The position numbers and the translations under genes were made by a program. From Microdochium bolleyi (Eukaryota; Ascomycota; Sordariomycetes; Xylariales; Microdochiaceae): DNA of 64,000 nucleotides. The DNA is taken from positions 372,001 through 436,000 of the forward strand of contig KQ964260.1 of the NCBI GenBank assembly GCA_001566295.1, written 5' to 3'. Of the stretch, positions 10,563 to 22,215 are shown piece by piece. The stretch's first letter is position 1. Every line of letters starts with the position of its first letter. A model generated the notes under the pieces. The model made no database searches and was not told the origin of the DNA. It saw only the letters and a list, made by a program, of their open reading frames with translations.

Positions 10563-11715
10563 ATGCGCCGATCCACCATCTTCCCCAGCACGCCGACCCT
10601 TACCGAGAAGAATCTACCCGACCAGTCCGGTAAAGTCTTCATGGTGACCGGGGGTTCGAGCGGCGTGGGCAAGGAGCTCGTAGGTATTCTCTACGGCAGC
10701 AATGCCAAGATCTACATCGCCACGCGCTCCCAGTCGCGATGTAAGACTGCCATGGACGAGATCCGCGCTGCCCATCCTCACTCACGGGGCGAGCTTGTCT
10801 TCCTCTCGCTGCAGCTCGACGATTTAACGACAATTAAGGCCACAGCGGAGCAATTCTTGTCCAAGGAGTCTCGTCTCGATGTGCTCTGGAACAACGCGGG
10901 TGTCATGGAGCCACCCGCTGGCAGCATGACGAAGCAAGGCTACGAATTGCAGCTCGGCACGAACGTGCTGGGGCACTTTCTACTCACCGAGCTACTACGG
11001 CCCGCGCTCGTCCGCGCGGCCCAGACCGCACCCGCTGGGACAGTGAGGGTCGTGGTGGTATCGTCCGCGATCGCGGATGACTGTCCCAAGCCGGCGGTCG
11101 TGTTTGACAACATGGACTACCACCGCGACGAGAGCAGCTCGGTGAAGTACAGCCGTAGCAAGGCTGGAAACACGCTGCATGCGGTCGAGTATGCCAGGAG
11201 ACATGAGAAGGATGGGATTTTGTGTGTGGTAAGTCGATATCGCCATCTGGTCTGCACGCACAGAGATGCGGGGAGAGTGCTGACAGATGGGAACTGGGCA
11301 GTCGATGCACCCTGGCCTCTTGGCGACAAATCTACAGAAGGAGTTCGGTCATCTGAAAGCATCGTTCTTTGTAGGTTGCTGCAGCGTTTCCACCTCGCCA
11401 GCATGGACTCAGAAGACTGACAGAGACATAGAAATGTATCGCCTCACCGGCTATCAGCGGCGCTTACACAGAGCTGTACGCAGGTCTTGACACGTCCCTG
11501 ACGATGGCGAACAACGGCTGCTGGGGTATGTCTGCATTTCCAAGTGGTATCTTGATAGTCAAGGCGGTGTGACTTGTATAATGAACTAACTCGGCCGTCC
11601 CAACACAGTGGCACCATATGGGCACATTGAAGCTGTGCGCAAGGATTATCAGGACCCAGAGCTGGGGCGCCAGTACTGGTCGTGGATGGAGGAGCAAGTA
11701 AAGCCTTATGTGTGA
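10563..11715 (+). CDS. Short-chain dehydrogenase/reductase (retinol-dehydrogenase/WWOX-like)
   Basis: Four exons: 10563-11228, 11302-11370, 11432-11525 and 11609-11715; 311 aa. It is a classical-size NAD(P)-dependent SDR. The cofactor motif TGGSSGVG is at residues 29-36, NNAG at 110-113, a catalytic Ser near 168, and YSRSK with catalytic Y196 and K200. Exon 2 carries the SMHPG segment that follows the active site in this subgroup and exon 3 the GAYTELYAG block, so the three small introns are well supported by homology as well as by GT-AG ends. Cytosolic; substrate unknown. Divergent from the Zn2Cys6 gene. Confidence 0.85.
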
Positions 11716-12008
11716 GCTGGTTAGTTGAGCATGGAGGAGCATTTTTGTTATCAAGAGAATGCCACAGCATTGCCAAGCTGTGTAAAGATGGAGCATGTAT
11801 CGTTTGATTTCGCTAGCTTAGTGTGCACGAGAAATTGCACTATTCAGAATTGCAAGACGAGGGGGAAAGAACATATTAAGCACCAAGCAGCGACATTTGC
11901 CCGATCTGTACCACAGAGCTACGATGAAAAGCATTATCACGTCGACTCTCCTGACTACCCAATTTATCCTCACCCGCATTCCCCTCCGAGGAATCCTGGT
12001 TTCGCCTG

Positions 12009-12929
12009 CTAAAGCCGGACACCCATCTCGAGATCATCGGCCGGATTTTCCCTTGCTGGCAGGATGACTTGACCGCGGCGCACCTTGACCCTGCTTGGGA
12101 ACAGCTGGCTAATCTCGTCAAGCCATTGCCTCTGATAGACGCCAGTGAAGTTCAGCGCCCTCAGCTTCGGCAGACCTGTGCACATCTTGAGAACGCGACC
12201 TAATTTTTCGTCAGCTCCACAGCGGTGCCTCGTATTCTGCGAGTGCACTAGAGTGTAGTGAGGATGTAGCACGGCATATCTGCCCTGATACTCATCGTGC
12301 CGGTCGATTTCTATCTCACGGATGCTAGCGCGGGCATGGGAGACGACGCTGTACATGATATTGCTTGTCATGTCGTGATAGCGTTTGAAGGGTTGACCCT
12401 GCTCAGGCCGTATGACCACACGGACATGTAGCGTGCGAATAGAAGCCAGCGGAGCTTGCGCAGCCGCGTAGAGCCTCGAACGGACCCTTTCGAACATGTG
12501 GTCATTCTGGAATCGCCAGATGCTCTCGATCATAAATACGTGGCGATTGTGGAGGACTGGGCGCAGCTCGCGGGTGATCTTCCGACCGGTCCGCAGGAGT
12601 GGTGCGTGCCACATTTCTGCCCAGTTTCGGCATCCCCTCCACAAGCCGCGGCAGACTGCGGTCGTATCGAACAGTTCTTTGAGATGAGTGACCACGTATA
12701 TCTCGTAGATTTCGAGGCGTAACTCAGGTGGGAGAAGTGAAAGAAGCGGCGAAAGAGACTGGTCAGCCTCGCCGCCTGCAACCACAGATATGGCGGAGGA
12801 TTCCATGGCGGCGCCGTGAACACTGGAGCACAGATGCGGCGATGAGGGCATGAAAGACGTTTCACCTCTCTCTTCTGCGAATAAATATGTGTCGTACACC
12901 ATCTGTGTTTTCAGACCTATCTCCGCCAT
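12009..12929 (-). CDS. F-box-like hypothetical protein, paralogue 1
   Basis: 306 aa, single exon. An F-box-like helix (LPPELRLEIYEIY) at about residues 65-80 is followed by WHAPLLRTGRKITRELRPVL, a block common in fungal proteins of this kind, and a C-terminal GVYQRQWLDEI motif. It is clearly related to the gene at 13534-14373, with the same order of motifs and similar length. Family members are usually treated as F-box adaptor-like proteins, but no partner can be named. The N-terminal 60 residues are poorly conserved and a later ATG (residue 42) is an alternative start. Confidence 0.62.
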   Translation of the reverse strand: MAEIGLKTQMVYDTYLFAEERGETSFMPSSPHLCSSVHGAAMESSAISVVAGGEADQSLSPLLSLLPPELRLEIYEIYVVTHLKELFDTTAVCRGLWRGCRNWAEMWHAPLLRTGRKITRELRPVLHNRHVFMIESIWRFQNDHMFERVRSRLYAAAQAPLASIRTLHVRVVIRPEQGQPFKRYHDMTSNIMYSVVSHARASIREIEIDRHDEYQGRYAVLHPHYTLVHSQNTRHRCGADEKLGRVLKMCTGLPKLRALNFTGVYQRQWLDEISQLFPSRVKVRRGQVILPARENPADDLEMGVRL

Positions 12930-13533
12930 GGACCTCTCCAGACCAAAGTCGCTACTTGTATGGTCCAGGTTTTGTCAGCAATGGGACCGCTGCCGCACTG
13001 TGTGATCGGTTGCTTGTCTGATTAGGACAGGTCGACTGAGAGGATGGTGCAAATATGACGAGAGAGTCTGCATGGCGTAGTCCACATCGCGAGACCTATA
13101 AGTGCATCTACCCCCGCGCACAGTCTGTTCGAGCGAGGCACTGCTGCTCTGACCCGCCAAAGTCATGCCGGAGGTACATGGTACTGATTTGAGGCTTAAA
13201 ATATCCATGCGGATTTCGCCATGCCAGACAACTAGAAATTTCCACTACCGACCGTTGAAAGGTTAGACACCCACACACTGGAAGTTAATTTACTTTATGC
13301 TTCAAGCTCAGTTCTCATTTTCTTGCGCTCAAAATATCGGGTGGAGGGTATGATATTTTACGCCATCGAACAATAGAGAAAACACATTCAAGCCTGCAGA
13401 GCCAGTCTAGCAATATCATGTGCATGGCCAACATAGTTCGGAGGGATTATTGTGGACTTTTGTCATTCGCAAACTACTGGCAATATTGTGCAAGAGGAAC
13501 AGAATTGAAACGGAAACAGGATTCTACCACGTT
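12930..13533. other. Gene-free stretch
   Basis: About 600 bases between the two tandem F-box-like genes on the minus strand. They are somewhat AT-richer than the flanking coding sequence. No gene or repeat is seen. Confidence 0.45.
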
Positions 13534-14373
13534 TCAACACGCGTTCGCACGTTCCCGAACATCAACGCATCTGTACCAATTGCTACGTGTACACAGCTCA
13601 AAGTCGTCCCCAGTGTCCTCCATCAAAGGGGCGTGGCGTCGTCCACGGAAGACTCTCAGATGTGGCGCACCATGTGCGATAATCGCGTCGATCCATTCCT
13701 TGCGGAAGACTCCGACGAGTTTCAGGCGCTCCAAAGCGATCAACTCGGAACACATCATGGTGGCACATTTCAGCTGTGACTCTATCGAGGTGCGCAGCTG
13801 CTTGGAGAAAGGCACGTCGGTCCAGTCCTTGGCGTCCTCGATCTGTAGATCGATCTCGATCTCCTTTATGGCCTTCTTGGAGAGTCCGCATATTCTCGAC
13901 AAGATTTTGTTAGCCTCAGTGCGCGAGGGGCCGAAACGCGCGTAGGGGCTCATCGAGTTCCTCGCTCGTTTCTGCAGGGGCTCCACGATGAAGCGGACGT
14001 GGAGGCGTTGGATGGCCGCGGGATTGCACTGAGCTGCCGCGGTGAAGGTGAAGCGCGAGAAGAGTAGGCCGCAGCGTCGTGGCGTAGGTTTTCTAGCATA
14101 GCTCTCGATTGTGAGCACGGTCTGCGAGGCCAGCATGGGGCGCAGCTCGCGCTCGATCGTCTTGCATGTCCGGAGCAGCGGTGCGTGCCACCTGTATGTT
14201 CTGTCACGCGAGCCGTGTGGAGATTGGGGATGCAGGGGCCGCGTGTACTCTTTGGATCCGTTGTCTGCGTGAGTCGGTGAGATGAGGTGGTCGGACAAGT
14301 AGTGCTCGTAGATCTGGAGGCGGAGCTCTGCCGGCAGGGTGAGCAACAGCGACTTCGTCTTTTTGAGCTCCAT
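13534..14373 (-). CDS. F-box-like hypothetical protein, paralogue 2
   Basis: 279 aa, single exon. The F-box-like start LLTLPAELRLQIYEHYL is at residues 10-26. The WHAPLLRTCKTIERELRPML block, an IKEIEIDLQ strand and a GVFRKEWIDAI motif near the C-terminus each have a counterpart in the 12009-12929 gene (REIEID, GVYQRQWLDEI). The two genes are tandem, same strand, 600 bp apart, so a local duplication is likely. Function unknown. Confidence 0.65.
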   Translation of the reverse strand: MELKKTKSLLLTLPAELRLQIYEHYLSDHLISPTHADNGSKEYTRPLHPQSPHGSRDRTYRWHAPLLRTCKTIERELRPMLASQTVLTIESYARKPTPRRCGLLFSRFTFTAAAQCNPAAIQRLHVRFIVEPLQKRARNSMSPYARFGPSRTEANKILSRICGLSKKAIKEIEIDLQIEDAKDWTDVPFSKQLRTSIESQLKCATMMCSELIALERLKLVGVFRKEWIDAIIAHGAPHLRVFRGRRHAPLMEDTGDDFELCTRSNWYRCVDVRERANAC

Positions 14374-15365
14374 CGCGGTGACTTTGAAGATCCTGGTATC
14401 ACTGAGGGTAAGGGCTCTGAGGGCTCGAGTCTAATGAGTGCCAGACAATTGCGTGCGATGTGTGTTTGGGGTGACAGAAGCATGCAAGACCGGCTTTCAA
14501 GTACTTCCTCATATGTCCTGGGGACGTATCTCCGCAGCCACTTGATACTGCCTGAAGCTCCTCACTACCTTGCGTGATTGGAGATAGCTTGGTTATCGAG
14601 ACTCGATATTCCCTTTTGCGCTAGGGCCCCAATATATCAGAACCATGGCGCTTCCAAGAATGGCTCACGGTTCCAACGGGCCTGAGTCCCAGGTCTGTGA
14701 AGTATCCGGCTACGCCACACCGTGAGAAAAACGGAGCAGAGCCAGGTCCTCTTGAATAGTGTACATGCGGCCATTTGAAATGAACGTTCCATGTGGTGCA
14801 CGCAGTCCCCATGTCACTGGGAAGCCGGCGGAGGAGTATCTTGACAACGAGACAGATTTCCTTGTGTCAATTCGCAGAAAATTATCCAGCGACCTTTACC
14901 TACGGCGCAAGGAATAGATTTCTTCGCGCGGAATACTCGAGCAATAGCGGACCAGCGATTTCTGTATGGCACATGAGTGCGGCTCTAAGGTGGTCACCAA
15001 TTCTCGGTGGTCATCGTCCGAGTTCCCTCGACTCGCACTGGAGAACCTAGCAAAGCCCGGGATCGCTTGGGAGATGGGCAGAGCCATAGTCGACGCGAAA
15101 CAGCTGATCATCTAACTGAGAAGTTCATCCAGATGCTACAGAAGGATGGTTAAGTCATCGCGCCCCCCGCCTTGCAGCCGTCTTCACTCCGTAAGCCACT
15201 ACATCATAGACTTCATCGTATTTGCATCAGTGTGTAAGTTAATCAGCTTCGATGACTTTCTGCCTTAGCCCCGGCTCCGGCTCCGGACGGTACCCTTTCA
15301 ATATCCGTTATCCCACCCCAATTCTGAGCACTTCCAGTACGATCACATGTTGACAATCTCTCTTC
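14374..15365. other. Gene-free stretch
   Basis: Nearly 1 kb between the F-box-like gene and the end of the Kelch gene. Short open frames on both strands show no domain motif. Nothing convincing is seen. Confidence 0.45.
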
Positions 15366-16475
15366 CTAAGGCGTGAATGACTGCATTGTATCAGTCGCCC
15401 CTGAGCCAGCGACATTCGCTCCACCCGGGATATAGACCTTACCCAACACCACAGCCGCCCCGGTGCCGTGCCTCGGCACCGGCATCGGCTCGAGGACCTC
15501 CCACTTGTCCTTGACCGGGTCGTACACCTCAACGTTGTGGTACAGGCCTGTTGGGGGATTGACCGTCGCCTTGTCGCCCTCGCCGCCGAAGGCATAGAAC
15601 TTGTCATGCACGTTCGCGAGCGAGAAACCCCCTCTGGCCGTGGGCATGCTGGCCCTCCTCTTCCACCCGTCCTGAGGGTTCCTCAGGTCCAGCGCGAACA
15701 CGTCCGGCTTGACATTGTTCCGCCCGCTGACACGCCCGCCGATGACGTAGAAAGTGTCCTTCCACACAGCGCCGCCAGCATGGTCCCGCCCAGAGTCCGG
15801 CAGATCCGGGAGCGAACTCCACTTCCTCATGACGGTGTCGTACGCAGACACCTTGCTGGTCGTGTTCTGCACTCCCTGAAATGGATTGAGGTACGTGAGC
15901 CCGCCAGCGACGACGACGTTATTCTTCCAGACAGCCACGGCAGCGGCGCCGCGCTTCGCGTCACCGGGCATGGGGGAAATTGTCTCCCACCTGTCGAGCC
16001 ATGCATCGTACCGGAAGCAGTTCCCAGTCGGCTCCATCACGCCTGTCCCCGTGAGCCCGCCGAGCACGTACAGCTTCCCTTGCGCCGTGGCGATATTGGC
16101 GTGGTTCATCGGCGTCGGCAGGTCGGCGATGCGCCGCCAGCTGTCGGTCAGGGGCGCGTAGGCTTCGATCAGGGCCAGCGAGGGGATCTCCGTCGCGGTC
16201 GGCGACGCTGGCGGGGTGATGCCGCCCAGGACGATCACTTCGAGGCCAACGGCTGCGACGGAGTGTTCTTGCCTGGGCCCTGCTGGGATCTTGCGCAGGT
16301 CTGTGATCCATCTGCCATGGACGCTGCCACGAACGCGCAGATCTGTGAGTAGGGATGTGGCTGTGGATAAGTCTTTCGTCGTGTCTGGTGGCGGGAGGGC
16401 CGCAGTTAACGGCACCACGGCGGTCGCGACAAGTGCCAGCCAGGAAATGTGCGAGGTGGCGGTGACAAGAAACAT
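15366..16475 (-). CDS. Secreted Kelch-repeat beta-propeller protein
   Basis: 369 aa, single exon, started at the ATG at 16475 because the frame further upstream begins with GTG. A signal peptide is followed by about five to six Kelch units with the typical Gly-Gly pairs (VIVLGGI, LYVLGGL, VVVAGGL, FYVIGGR, FYAFGGE, VYIPGGA) and the paired aromatic residues W...W between them (SWRRI, RWETI, KWSSL, KWEVL). This length fits a complete six- or seven-bladed propeller related to galactose-oxidase-type and other extracellular Kelch proteins. No separate catalytic domain is present, so a binding role is as likely as an enzymatic one. No introns are evident. Confidence 0.82.
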   Translation of the reverse strand: MFLVTATSHISWLALVATAVVPLTAALPPPDTTKDLSTATSLLTDLRVRGSVHGRWITDLRKIPAGPRQEHSVAAVGLEVIVLGGITPPASPTATEIPSLALIEAYAPLTDSWRRIADLPTPMNHANIATAQGKLYVLGGLTGTGVMEPTGNCFRYDAWLDRWETISPMPGDAKRGAAAVAVWKNNVVVAGGLTYLNPFQGVQNTTSKVSAYDTVMRKWSSLPDLPDSGRDHAGGAVWKDTFYVIGGRVSGRNNVKPDVFALDLRNPQDGWKRRASMPTARGGFSLANVHDKFYAFGGEGDKATVNPPTGLYHNVEVYDPVKDKWEVLEPMPVPRHGTGAAVVLGKVYIPGGANVAGSGATDTMQSFTP

Positions 16476-17100
16476 CGTGAAGCCGGCTCGGTAACTCACA
16501 AGGACCGAGAGGATGGGCTCTGGTTCTCACAGCAATCTGCTTTTGGAGCAAGAAATTATCCTGGATCAGACACGGAGGAAAGGGGAAGAGAGAATGCATC
16601 AAGGCACAATGCAGCTAGCGACGATGGACCTGATCGGAGTTCTTCGGCTCCAAAGGGACAAAGGGCGGCCCTTGATGCAGATTGCATATCAGCTGCCAGC
16701 CACAATAAGCACAGGTCCCTGTTGTCTGGGTTCAACGCAACGCGGGACGCCATTTGACTGGGTGTAGTGAGCCAGGAGGGTGACAACGGCATGCTGGCTG
16801 TCTTGGCAGAGGGGTTGTGGCGGAAGCCAGCAGCGGCAGTAGCCCAGTTACATGAGATCCACGAATGCAGTGCATCGGTCTTTTGTCTCCAACGAGATTC
16901 TAGACCCTGGGAACTCCATGGCGGGCAGTGGTTATAGTGTGCCAGGGAAGATGGGAGCACCGTTGTCTTTCCAGGCTCGCCATTAAGCGTGTTTAGAATA
17001 GCCTATGTTCTATGAAGATAACGTCGAACCCACAGCCCACTCCTGATAATGACAGCTACTGACGAAGCCAAAACACGGATACATACTAAGGTAGCCAGGG
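16476..17100. other. Gene-free stretch
   Basis: About 600 bases upstream of the Kelch gene and downstream of the HET gene (both minus strand). No coding motif is recognised. Confidence 0.45.
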
Positions 17101-19008
17101 CTAACGTTCTATCACCCGCCTCCAGTCATCCCAGTAAGATTTCGCTCTCGCCTTGTGAGCGTCGACATGCCATTGGCCCGACGGGGTGGCAGGTCTCGGC
17201 TCAGGCTCCTGCCTCAGCAGCACGACTGTGACGAAGGCACGTTCGCGAGTCTCTGCAAGCTCGGTCAGGACCCTGAGTGCGTAATTGCCGCCCTGGCTCG
17301 TGACCACATCCGGCTGCTTCGCCATCTTCCCCACGCGTAAGGCTCCGAGTTTCGCCTCGTACCACTTCTCCAGTGCTGGGGCTCGTGCACTCCGAGCGGC
17401 TGCTCCGTCTAGATCGACGGGGCCTCGCGCAGTGGTGAACCACGAGATGGCGCAGTAGTGGCCATTGACCTTCCTTGTGGTCGCCGTGCACAGGTCAAAC
17501 GCGAGGAAGACACGGACATGGCAATTTGTCTTCGCCGTGCGGTCCGTGAATACGGAGAAGAGTTCGATCGCGCCCGCGAGGACGACGCGTTGACCAACGG
17601 TGACTTCAGTCAGCGTTGTCAGGCCTGTTGTAGTGTTGGTCAAGACAGTGGAAGGAGCGACGATGAGTTCGCTCAGTAGCTGCTTGGACTCGCCCGCTGG
17701 CAGAAACTCGTCGCTGACCTCTGCATGTGTAGCCGAGAAGTTGGGAACACGCTCGTCAACCAAGAACAGGAGGCTGTTAGTCTTTGAGATGGGTGGAGAC
17801 TCGATTTTCTCAACAAGGTGATTGATAAAGGCCGGTGCAAGGGTCTCACGGGTCGGGGAGAGACGAAGCCTGGGTATGGACCGCCCTTCATACGGAGCCG
17901 GCAAGACGAATGGCGGCCGTGCCCAGGTTTCGCTGCTGGAGAACACGACCGGCCCGGGGGGGTAGGGCAGACGATAGTGTCCGTGCCAGACCTGCTCGCG
18001 AGCACTGATGGGTATTGCGACGACCTGATCAGGTTTCTCGATGGCCTTCGTGCCGGCCTCGTACAACCACAGGTACGCCCCGTCGAATGTGTGCACGACC
18101 GGCAGGCTGATGGACAGGCCTTGGTTGGTGATCGACCAAGGCGTCGTCAGTCGTCGGGATAGATATCGATAGAAACCGCCAGAAGAGGCGAAGACACTCG
18201 GGTTGGGCGCGAACAGGCCAAGCCAGTCACGTGGTGTCCTTTCGTCGCGTGTCCAGCAGAAGATGGTGACGTCGGCGGTCTTCTTGATGATCTCTTCCTG
18301 AAGCCTGATAAAAGCCTTGTGTCCCTCGCCATACAGTAGAGGCATGTTGATATCAAATAGCCCGAGCATGCAGTATGCCATGTCTTCGACCCTCGTGGTT
18401 TGGCGACGCGATAGCCATGACATCTTGCGCGCCACGCTGGCTTCCTGAACTGCGACCTGACAGTCCCAAGCGTTGATACCAGTCACCCGTTTGATCTCAG
18501 GCGCGAGGACATCTCTGTTGCCTATCTGCGACCAGTCGAGTGCAAAGAACAACAATCGCCTGGGAGCCAGAAGCTCCTGCAGCGTCCAGCCACGCGTCCA
18601 CCACCTGGCCGCGCGAAACTGTCGATACGCGTCGTCTTGCTCGTTTCGATTCAGTTGCGGGTTGTTGTTGATGGGCAACGTATCTTCAAGGTGAACGTAA
18701 CACACTGCAGCATCGCGATACCAAGCGTACATGGAGTTGATGGCTTCGGAGAGCTCGGCCGAGCTCGACTTGTCGATGCAGATGGTGTCGACCCACAGCC
18801 AGCTGTGGCCATCGTGAAGAGCCTGTTTACTAGCCTGGCAGATCTTGTCGAATCCCCTCCTGGCCCGAACGTCGTCTGTTGGGTTAAGCCATTCGTGGTA
18901 TGTGACCTCTTGCAGTTTCTGCCAGGTGTGACTGAGGATGGCGTACTGGGGCGTCTCGTCGCCGTAGAACTCTTCGAACCTGTGCCCCTTGGCGTGAAGG
19001 AGACGCAT
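17101..19008 (-). CDS. HET-domain protein (heterokaryon-incompatibility type)
   Basis: 635 aa from the ATG at 19008; the frame stays open upstream to 19296, but HET proteins of this class start with MRLL followed by F-x-E-F-x-G, as here. The HET domain occupies roughly residues 20-170 with its three signature blocks: YAILSHTW, WLWVDTICIDK followed by ELSEAINSMYAWY, and WWTRGWTLQELLAPR. A region with MAYCMLGLFDINMPLLYGEG follows, the usual extension in fungal HET proteins, then about 330 residues without a domain I can name. There are no WD, ankyrin or NACHT parts in this protein. HET domains trigger cell death on non-self fusion in some fungi; whether this copy does is unknown. Confidence 0.86.
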   Translation of the reverse strand: MRLLHAKGHRFEEFYGDETPQYAILSHTWQKLQEVTYHEWLNPTDDVRARRGFDKICQASKQALHDGHSWLWVDTICIDKSSSAELSEAINSMYAWYRDAAVCYVHLEDTLPINNNPQLNRNEQDDAYRQFRAARWWTRGWTLQELLAPRRLLFFALDWSQIGNRDVLAPEIKRVTGINAWDCQVAVQEASVARKMSWLSRRQTTRVEDMAYCMLGLFDINMPLLYGEGHKAFIRLQEEIIKKTADVTIFCWTRDERTPRDWLGLFAPNPSVFASSGGFYRYLSRRLTTPWSITNQGLSISLPVVHTFDGAYLWLYEAGTKAIEKPDQVVAIPISAREQVWHGHYRLPYPPGPVVFSSSETWARPPFVLPAPYEGRSIPRLRLSPTRETLAPAFINHLVEKIESPPISKTNSLLFLVDERVPNFSATHAEVSDEFLPAGESKQLLSELIVAPSTVLTNTTTGLTTLTEVTVGQRVVLAGAIELFSVFTDRTAKTNCHVRVFLAFDLCTATTRKVNGHYCAISWFTTARGPVDLDGAAARSARAPALEKWYEAKLGALRVGKMAKQPDVVTSQGGNYALRVLTELAETRERAFVTVVLLRQEPEPRPATPSGQWHVDAHKARAKSYWDDWRRVIER

Positions 19009-20277
19009 GTTGGACGCAACTTCCTCGAGGACTGACCAATCAAGCGGCAACTCTGTGTTGAGCACGGGAGACGTCGCGGTGCGGTCTCCATGCTGACCGC
19101 TCCTCAGCCCCTCTCTCGTGACTTTGGTTTTTTGGGGCAGCACGCCACTCGTGCAGGGATCCCTGCAGCCTTGGATGGGCTCGGCTGGCTGGATTGCACA
19201 ATCCCATGGAAGGCAAGTGTGATGGGTAACACTTCCATCCAACAATCTTCCAATAGGTACGCTCGATGTAGATTTACAATGAGCCTCCGGGATCAATAGT
19301 CTTTGCTTAGCATAAGCTGATGTGCCTCCTTTGTGCTGATCAAGTCAATACCGGATCGTGGTTGGTTTGCCGTCTCTGAAAATCCTTTCCACACGCCCGG
19401 CATGTCTGGCCCGCAACCATGGAACACTGGCCAGATGGCATACTAAGAGGACCAGAAGAGCCATTGCCATAAGCAGAGTGTCAAAATCGTACAGATATGT
19501 CTTGGTCATAGCCAGCCGGTTGAAAATACCACCGCGGCAGAGTGGCTGCTCGACCAATCAGTATGCGACTCGGACGGGAATAAGCCCCAAAGGCCAGGTA
19601 CAAGCCCACATTACACCCCACGAAAACGTTAGATGCAAGATTGGTCCCAGTGAGTTGGTGGATCTGCGGGAGAAGCGGGAGAACCATCTGACAAAGCGAC
19701 TGGCGTAACAAGGATGCGCACGTGAGCGGGCACGTCCACGCCCTCAGGATTTGGGCTCCTCGTGCTGACGTCAACGGATCGCATGCCTTGCATGACCAAG
19801 CACCACCGCTTCCGGGACTACGAAAGCCCCTCGCCCCAACAACTTTCATGGGAAGCAGATGAGAAATCCGAACCCGCTTACTGCAGCGCCGGTTGAGGAA
19901 CAACGATGCGCCGCAGGTCCCCTAAGAAACCAGTAAAAGCAGCTAGTTGTCTGGGTTGCTTACGGATGGTTCGCATCGTCTGAGTGGCTGGCAGATCGGC
20001 GATGGCCGTCGACAAACTTTTGCTCGTATTATTCTAGCCAATCAGAATGTTGAATACTGACGCCTCTGTCGCCCACGAAGCGCAAATGCCCAAGAGAAGA
20101 TGAATGGAACTGTCCTGAAGTCAGCCAACAGCTACGACTACATAAGTTCTGCTCATGCTCCAAAGAGAACCTCTGGGGTCCAGCATCCACGCACGGCCTT
20201 TCAGCCCACGAGACTCCCGACAGTACCAACGATTTGCCCTGCCCGTCTACCAAGCACAGCCATCAGCTTCAGTCAAG
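19009..20277. promoter_or_regulatory. Divergent intergenic region (HET / GFA gene)
   Basis: 1.27 kb between the HET start and the GFA-family start. It includes the upstream continuation of the HET frame (to 19296), which I regard as non-coding. Nothing else is recognised. Confidence 0.4.
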
Positions 20278-20878
20278 ATGGTGTCCTCAGAAAACGGCGA
20301 GTTCCCCGTCGTCCATCTCTCTTCGGACGGCTGGTCCACCGATGCCGAAGCTACCGCCACCTGCTTCTGCGGAGCTGTGCAATTAGTCCTGGTGAGTTTT
20401 GAGAAGAGGAACCTCGATCCCTTTCCTGTTGGCGCTGGCTGACGCATCGCGATGTCTCCAGCCGCTGCAAAAGCCAGGCCTCCTCAATCGCCATGTCTGC
20501 CACTGCACAGACTGCCGCAAGATCGGCTCCGCATTCTACCAGTCCAACATTACCGTGGCAGACACCCACCTGCGATACACTCGCGGCAAGGACAACCTCG
20601 CGAGTTTCTCCGAGTCCAAGACCATCCGTGCCAACGCGACCATGTCCAACTACTTCTGCAAGACGTGCGGCACGCTCATGTTCCGCCGCGGGGACAGATT
20701 CCCGAGCCTGACGATCTTGCGGACCGGTACGGTCGACGATAACTCGCTGGCGGAGACGAAGCTGCGGCCGCAGGTGGAACAGTTTATCGAGAGGAGGGTG
20801 GCGTGGTCGGAACCTATCAGGGGAGCAGCGCAGGTGGTCGGGATGCACCAGCCTTCAGATATTGAGGGCATACCGTAG
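20278..20878 (+). CDS. GFA/CENP-V-family zinc protein
   Basis: Two exons, 20278-20391 and 20462-20878, with a phase-0 intron (GTGAGT, branch CTGAC, CAG); 176 aa. It belongs to the glutathione-dependent formaldehyde-activating (GFA/Mss4-like) fold. Zinc-binding cysteines are visible as CFC (C29, C31), CHCTDC (C51, C53, C56) and CKTC (C104, C107). The exon junction falls between the first and second cysteine groups, so both exons are needed for a functional site. Fungal genomes carry many such small proteins and few have known substrates, so an actual role in formaldehyde handling is not implied. Confidence 0.85.
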
Positions 20879-22215
20879 CTGCTGCGAGTGAAAGGAGGTC
20901 TTTGTTCCTGAAGAATGGCATCGTAACTGTTGTGGATTGCCTCGAGAGAAGTAGTGTCGTGGTTTGTTCGAGACATGTGCGTGTGTCTTCCGCAGTCGTT
21001 TACAGTCGTCGTCCATGTCTCGACTGGATGGTGTTAGGTCATGCAATGCAAAAGCACACTCGTAATGTCGGCTTCCGGGAAGTGGGGCGAGGAATGCATT
21101 TGTGCAACCGGAAGCTCGGCAAGCTCGGTGAGGAAGTTGTGAGAAGATGTGGACAAGCCGGGCGCAGGAAGCTTTAGGCAGCAGGCAGAGGATTCAGTGG
21201 TTGCATTAATACTGTGTTTTCAGAAAATCACAGAACAAAGATTGGGGAGCTGGTGAACAGTGATGGGGGAAACGCGCAATGTTATTTCCAGCGATGAGGG
21301 CGAGCCCCTTGAGTTCCGAATTCCGATGATATGCACCAGTGCGGATCACGCAGGACTTGGGTCCCCTGTCAACGTAAGTACGCGTAGTTACCTTAAGTAT
21401 GAAAGCGTCCACTGCGGTTCTGACTCGGCTGAAAGCCGAAGTGCTCGGTTTCGTATTGTCGGGATTGACGAACTTTATTACTGCACAACTAGTGGGTGGG
21501 ACCGCCCCGGAGTCCCCAGATTCCGGGGACTCGAGTTGTGCAAGAAAACAGGGGCAGCCCGATTTTGGCCTTGTCACGACCCCGGATGTGATACTCTCCG
21601 CAGTGAGCGCAATGAAGGCAGTGCTGCATCAGTGCAGGACATTTAGAGAGATAGGCCGGAGTAATGAAGAGCCTCCGACCCGTCCCAAGGGGAGTCAGCT
21701 TGCCTCTACACCAATAGCAGCCCCCCTCTACAATGCACAACGTATGCACCGGAGGAACGCACTAGGCCCGCGCAGCTTTATGTATCTCCGTTGCATAATT
21801 CTGAACAGACCAATGTGTTGGGCCTTAGACTTGTGTATTGCAATGTCCTCCCGCAGGTTCCGGGTTTTTCTCTCCTTCCTCGCCTTTATCTACAGAGCAG
21901 GAGCCACTGCCCGGGATGCTGTCCTTCTGACCATGACCCAGCTTATATCGACAAGCAACGCGTACTAGACAACTCGCTCAGGACACTTCAACTTGGCACT
22001 GTTTCCATCGGCAGGCCACGCACCCGCCTTCGACCCGGACAACTCTACTCAGCTCGGCACGACTGATTCGCCAGGGCGAAGACCACGCCGAGTCCCGGGG
22101 CCAAGGCAACACCGCAAGGAAGCCTCCCTCTGCTCCCGAGGGTGGTCAATAACGCACAACAAACGACAAACTATAGGCACTGACAAACAGGCTGCCGCCA
22201 AGAAACCCAGCCAGT
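20879..22215. other. Gene-free stretch
   Basis: 1.3 kb between two plus-strand genes. Several short frames exist but none has motifs. It should contain the promoter and leader of the MFS gene at 22216. Confidence 0.4.

Noticed and set aside
19009..19296. Upstream extension of the HET frame (96 codons)
   Set aside because: The family N-terminus (MRLL followed by F-x-E-F-x-G) starts at 19008, and the extension has no conserved sequence.
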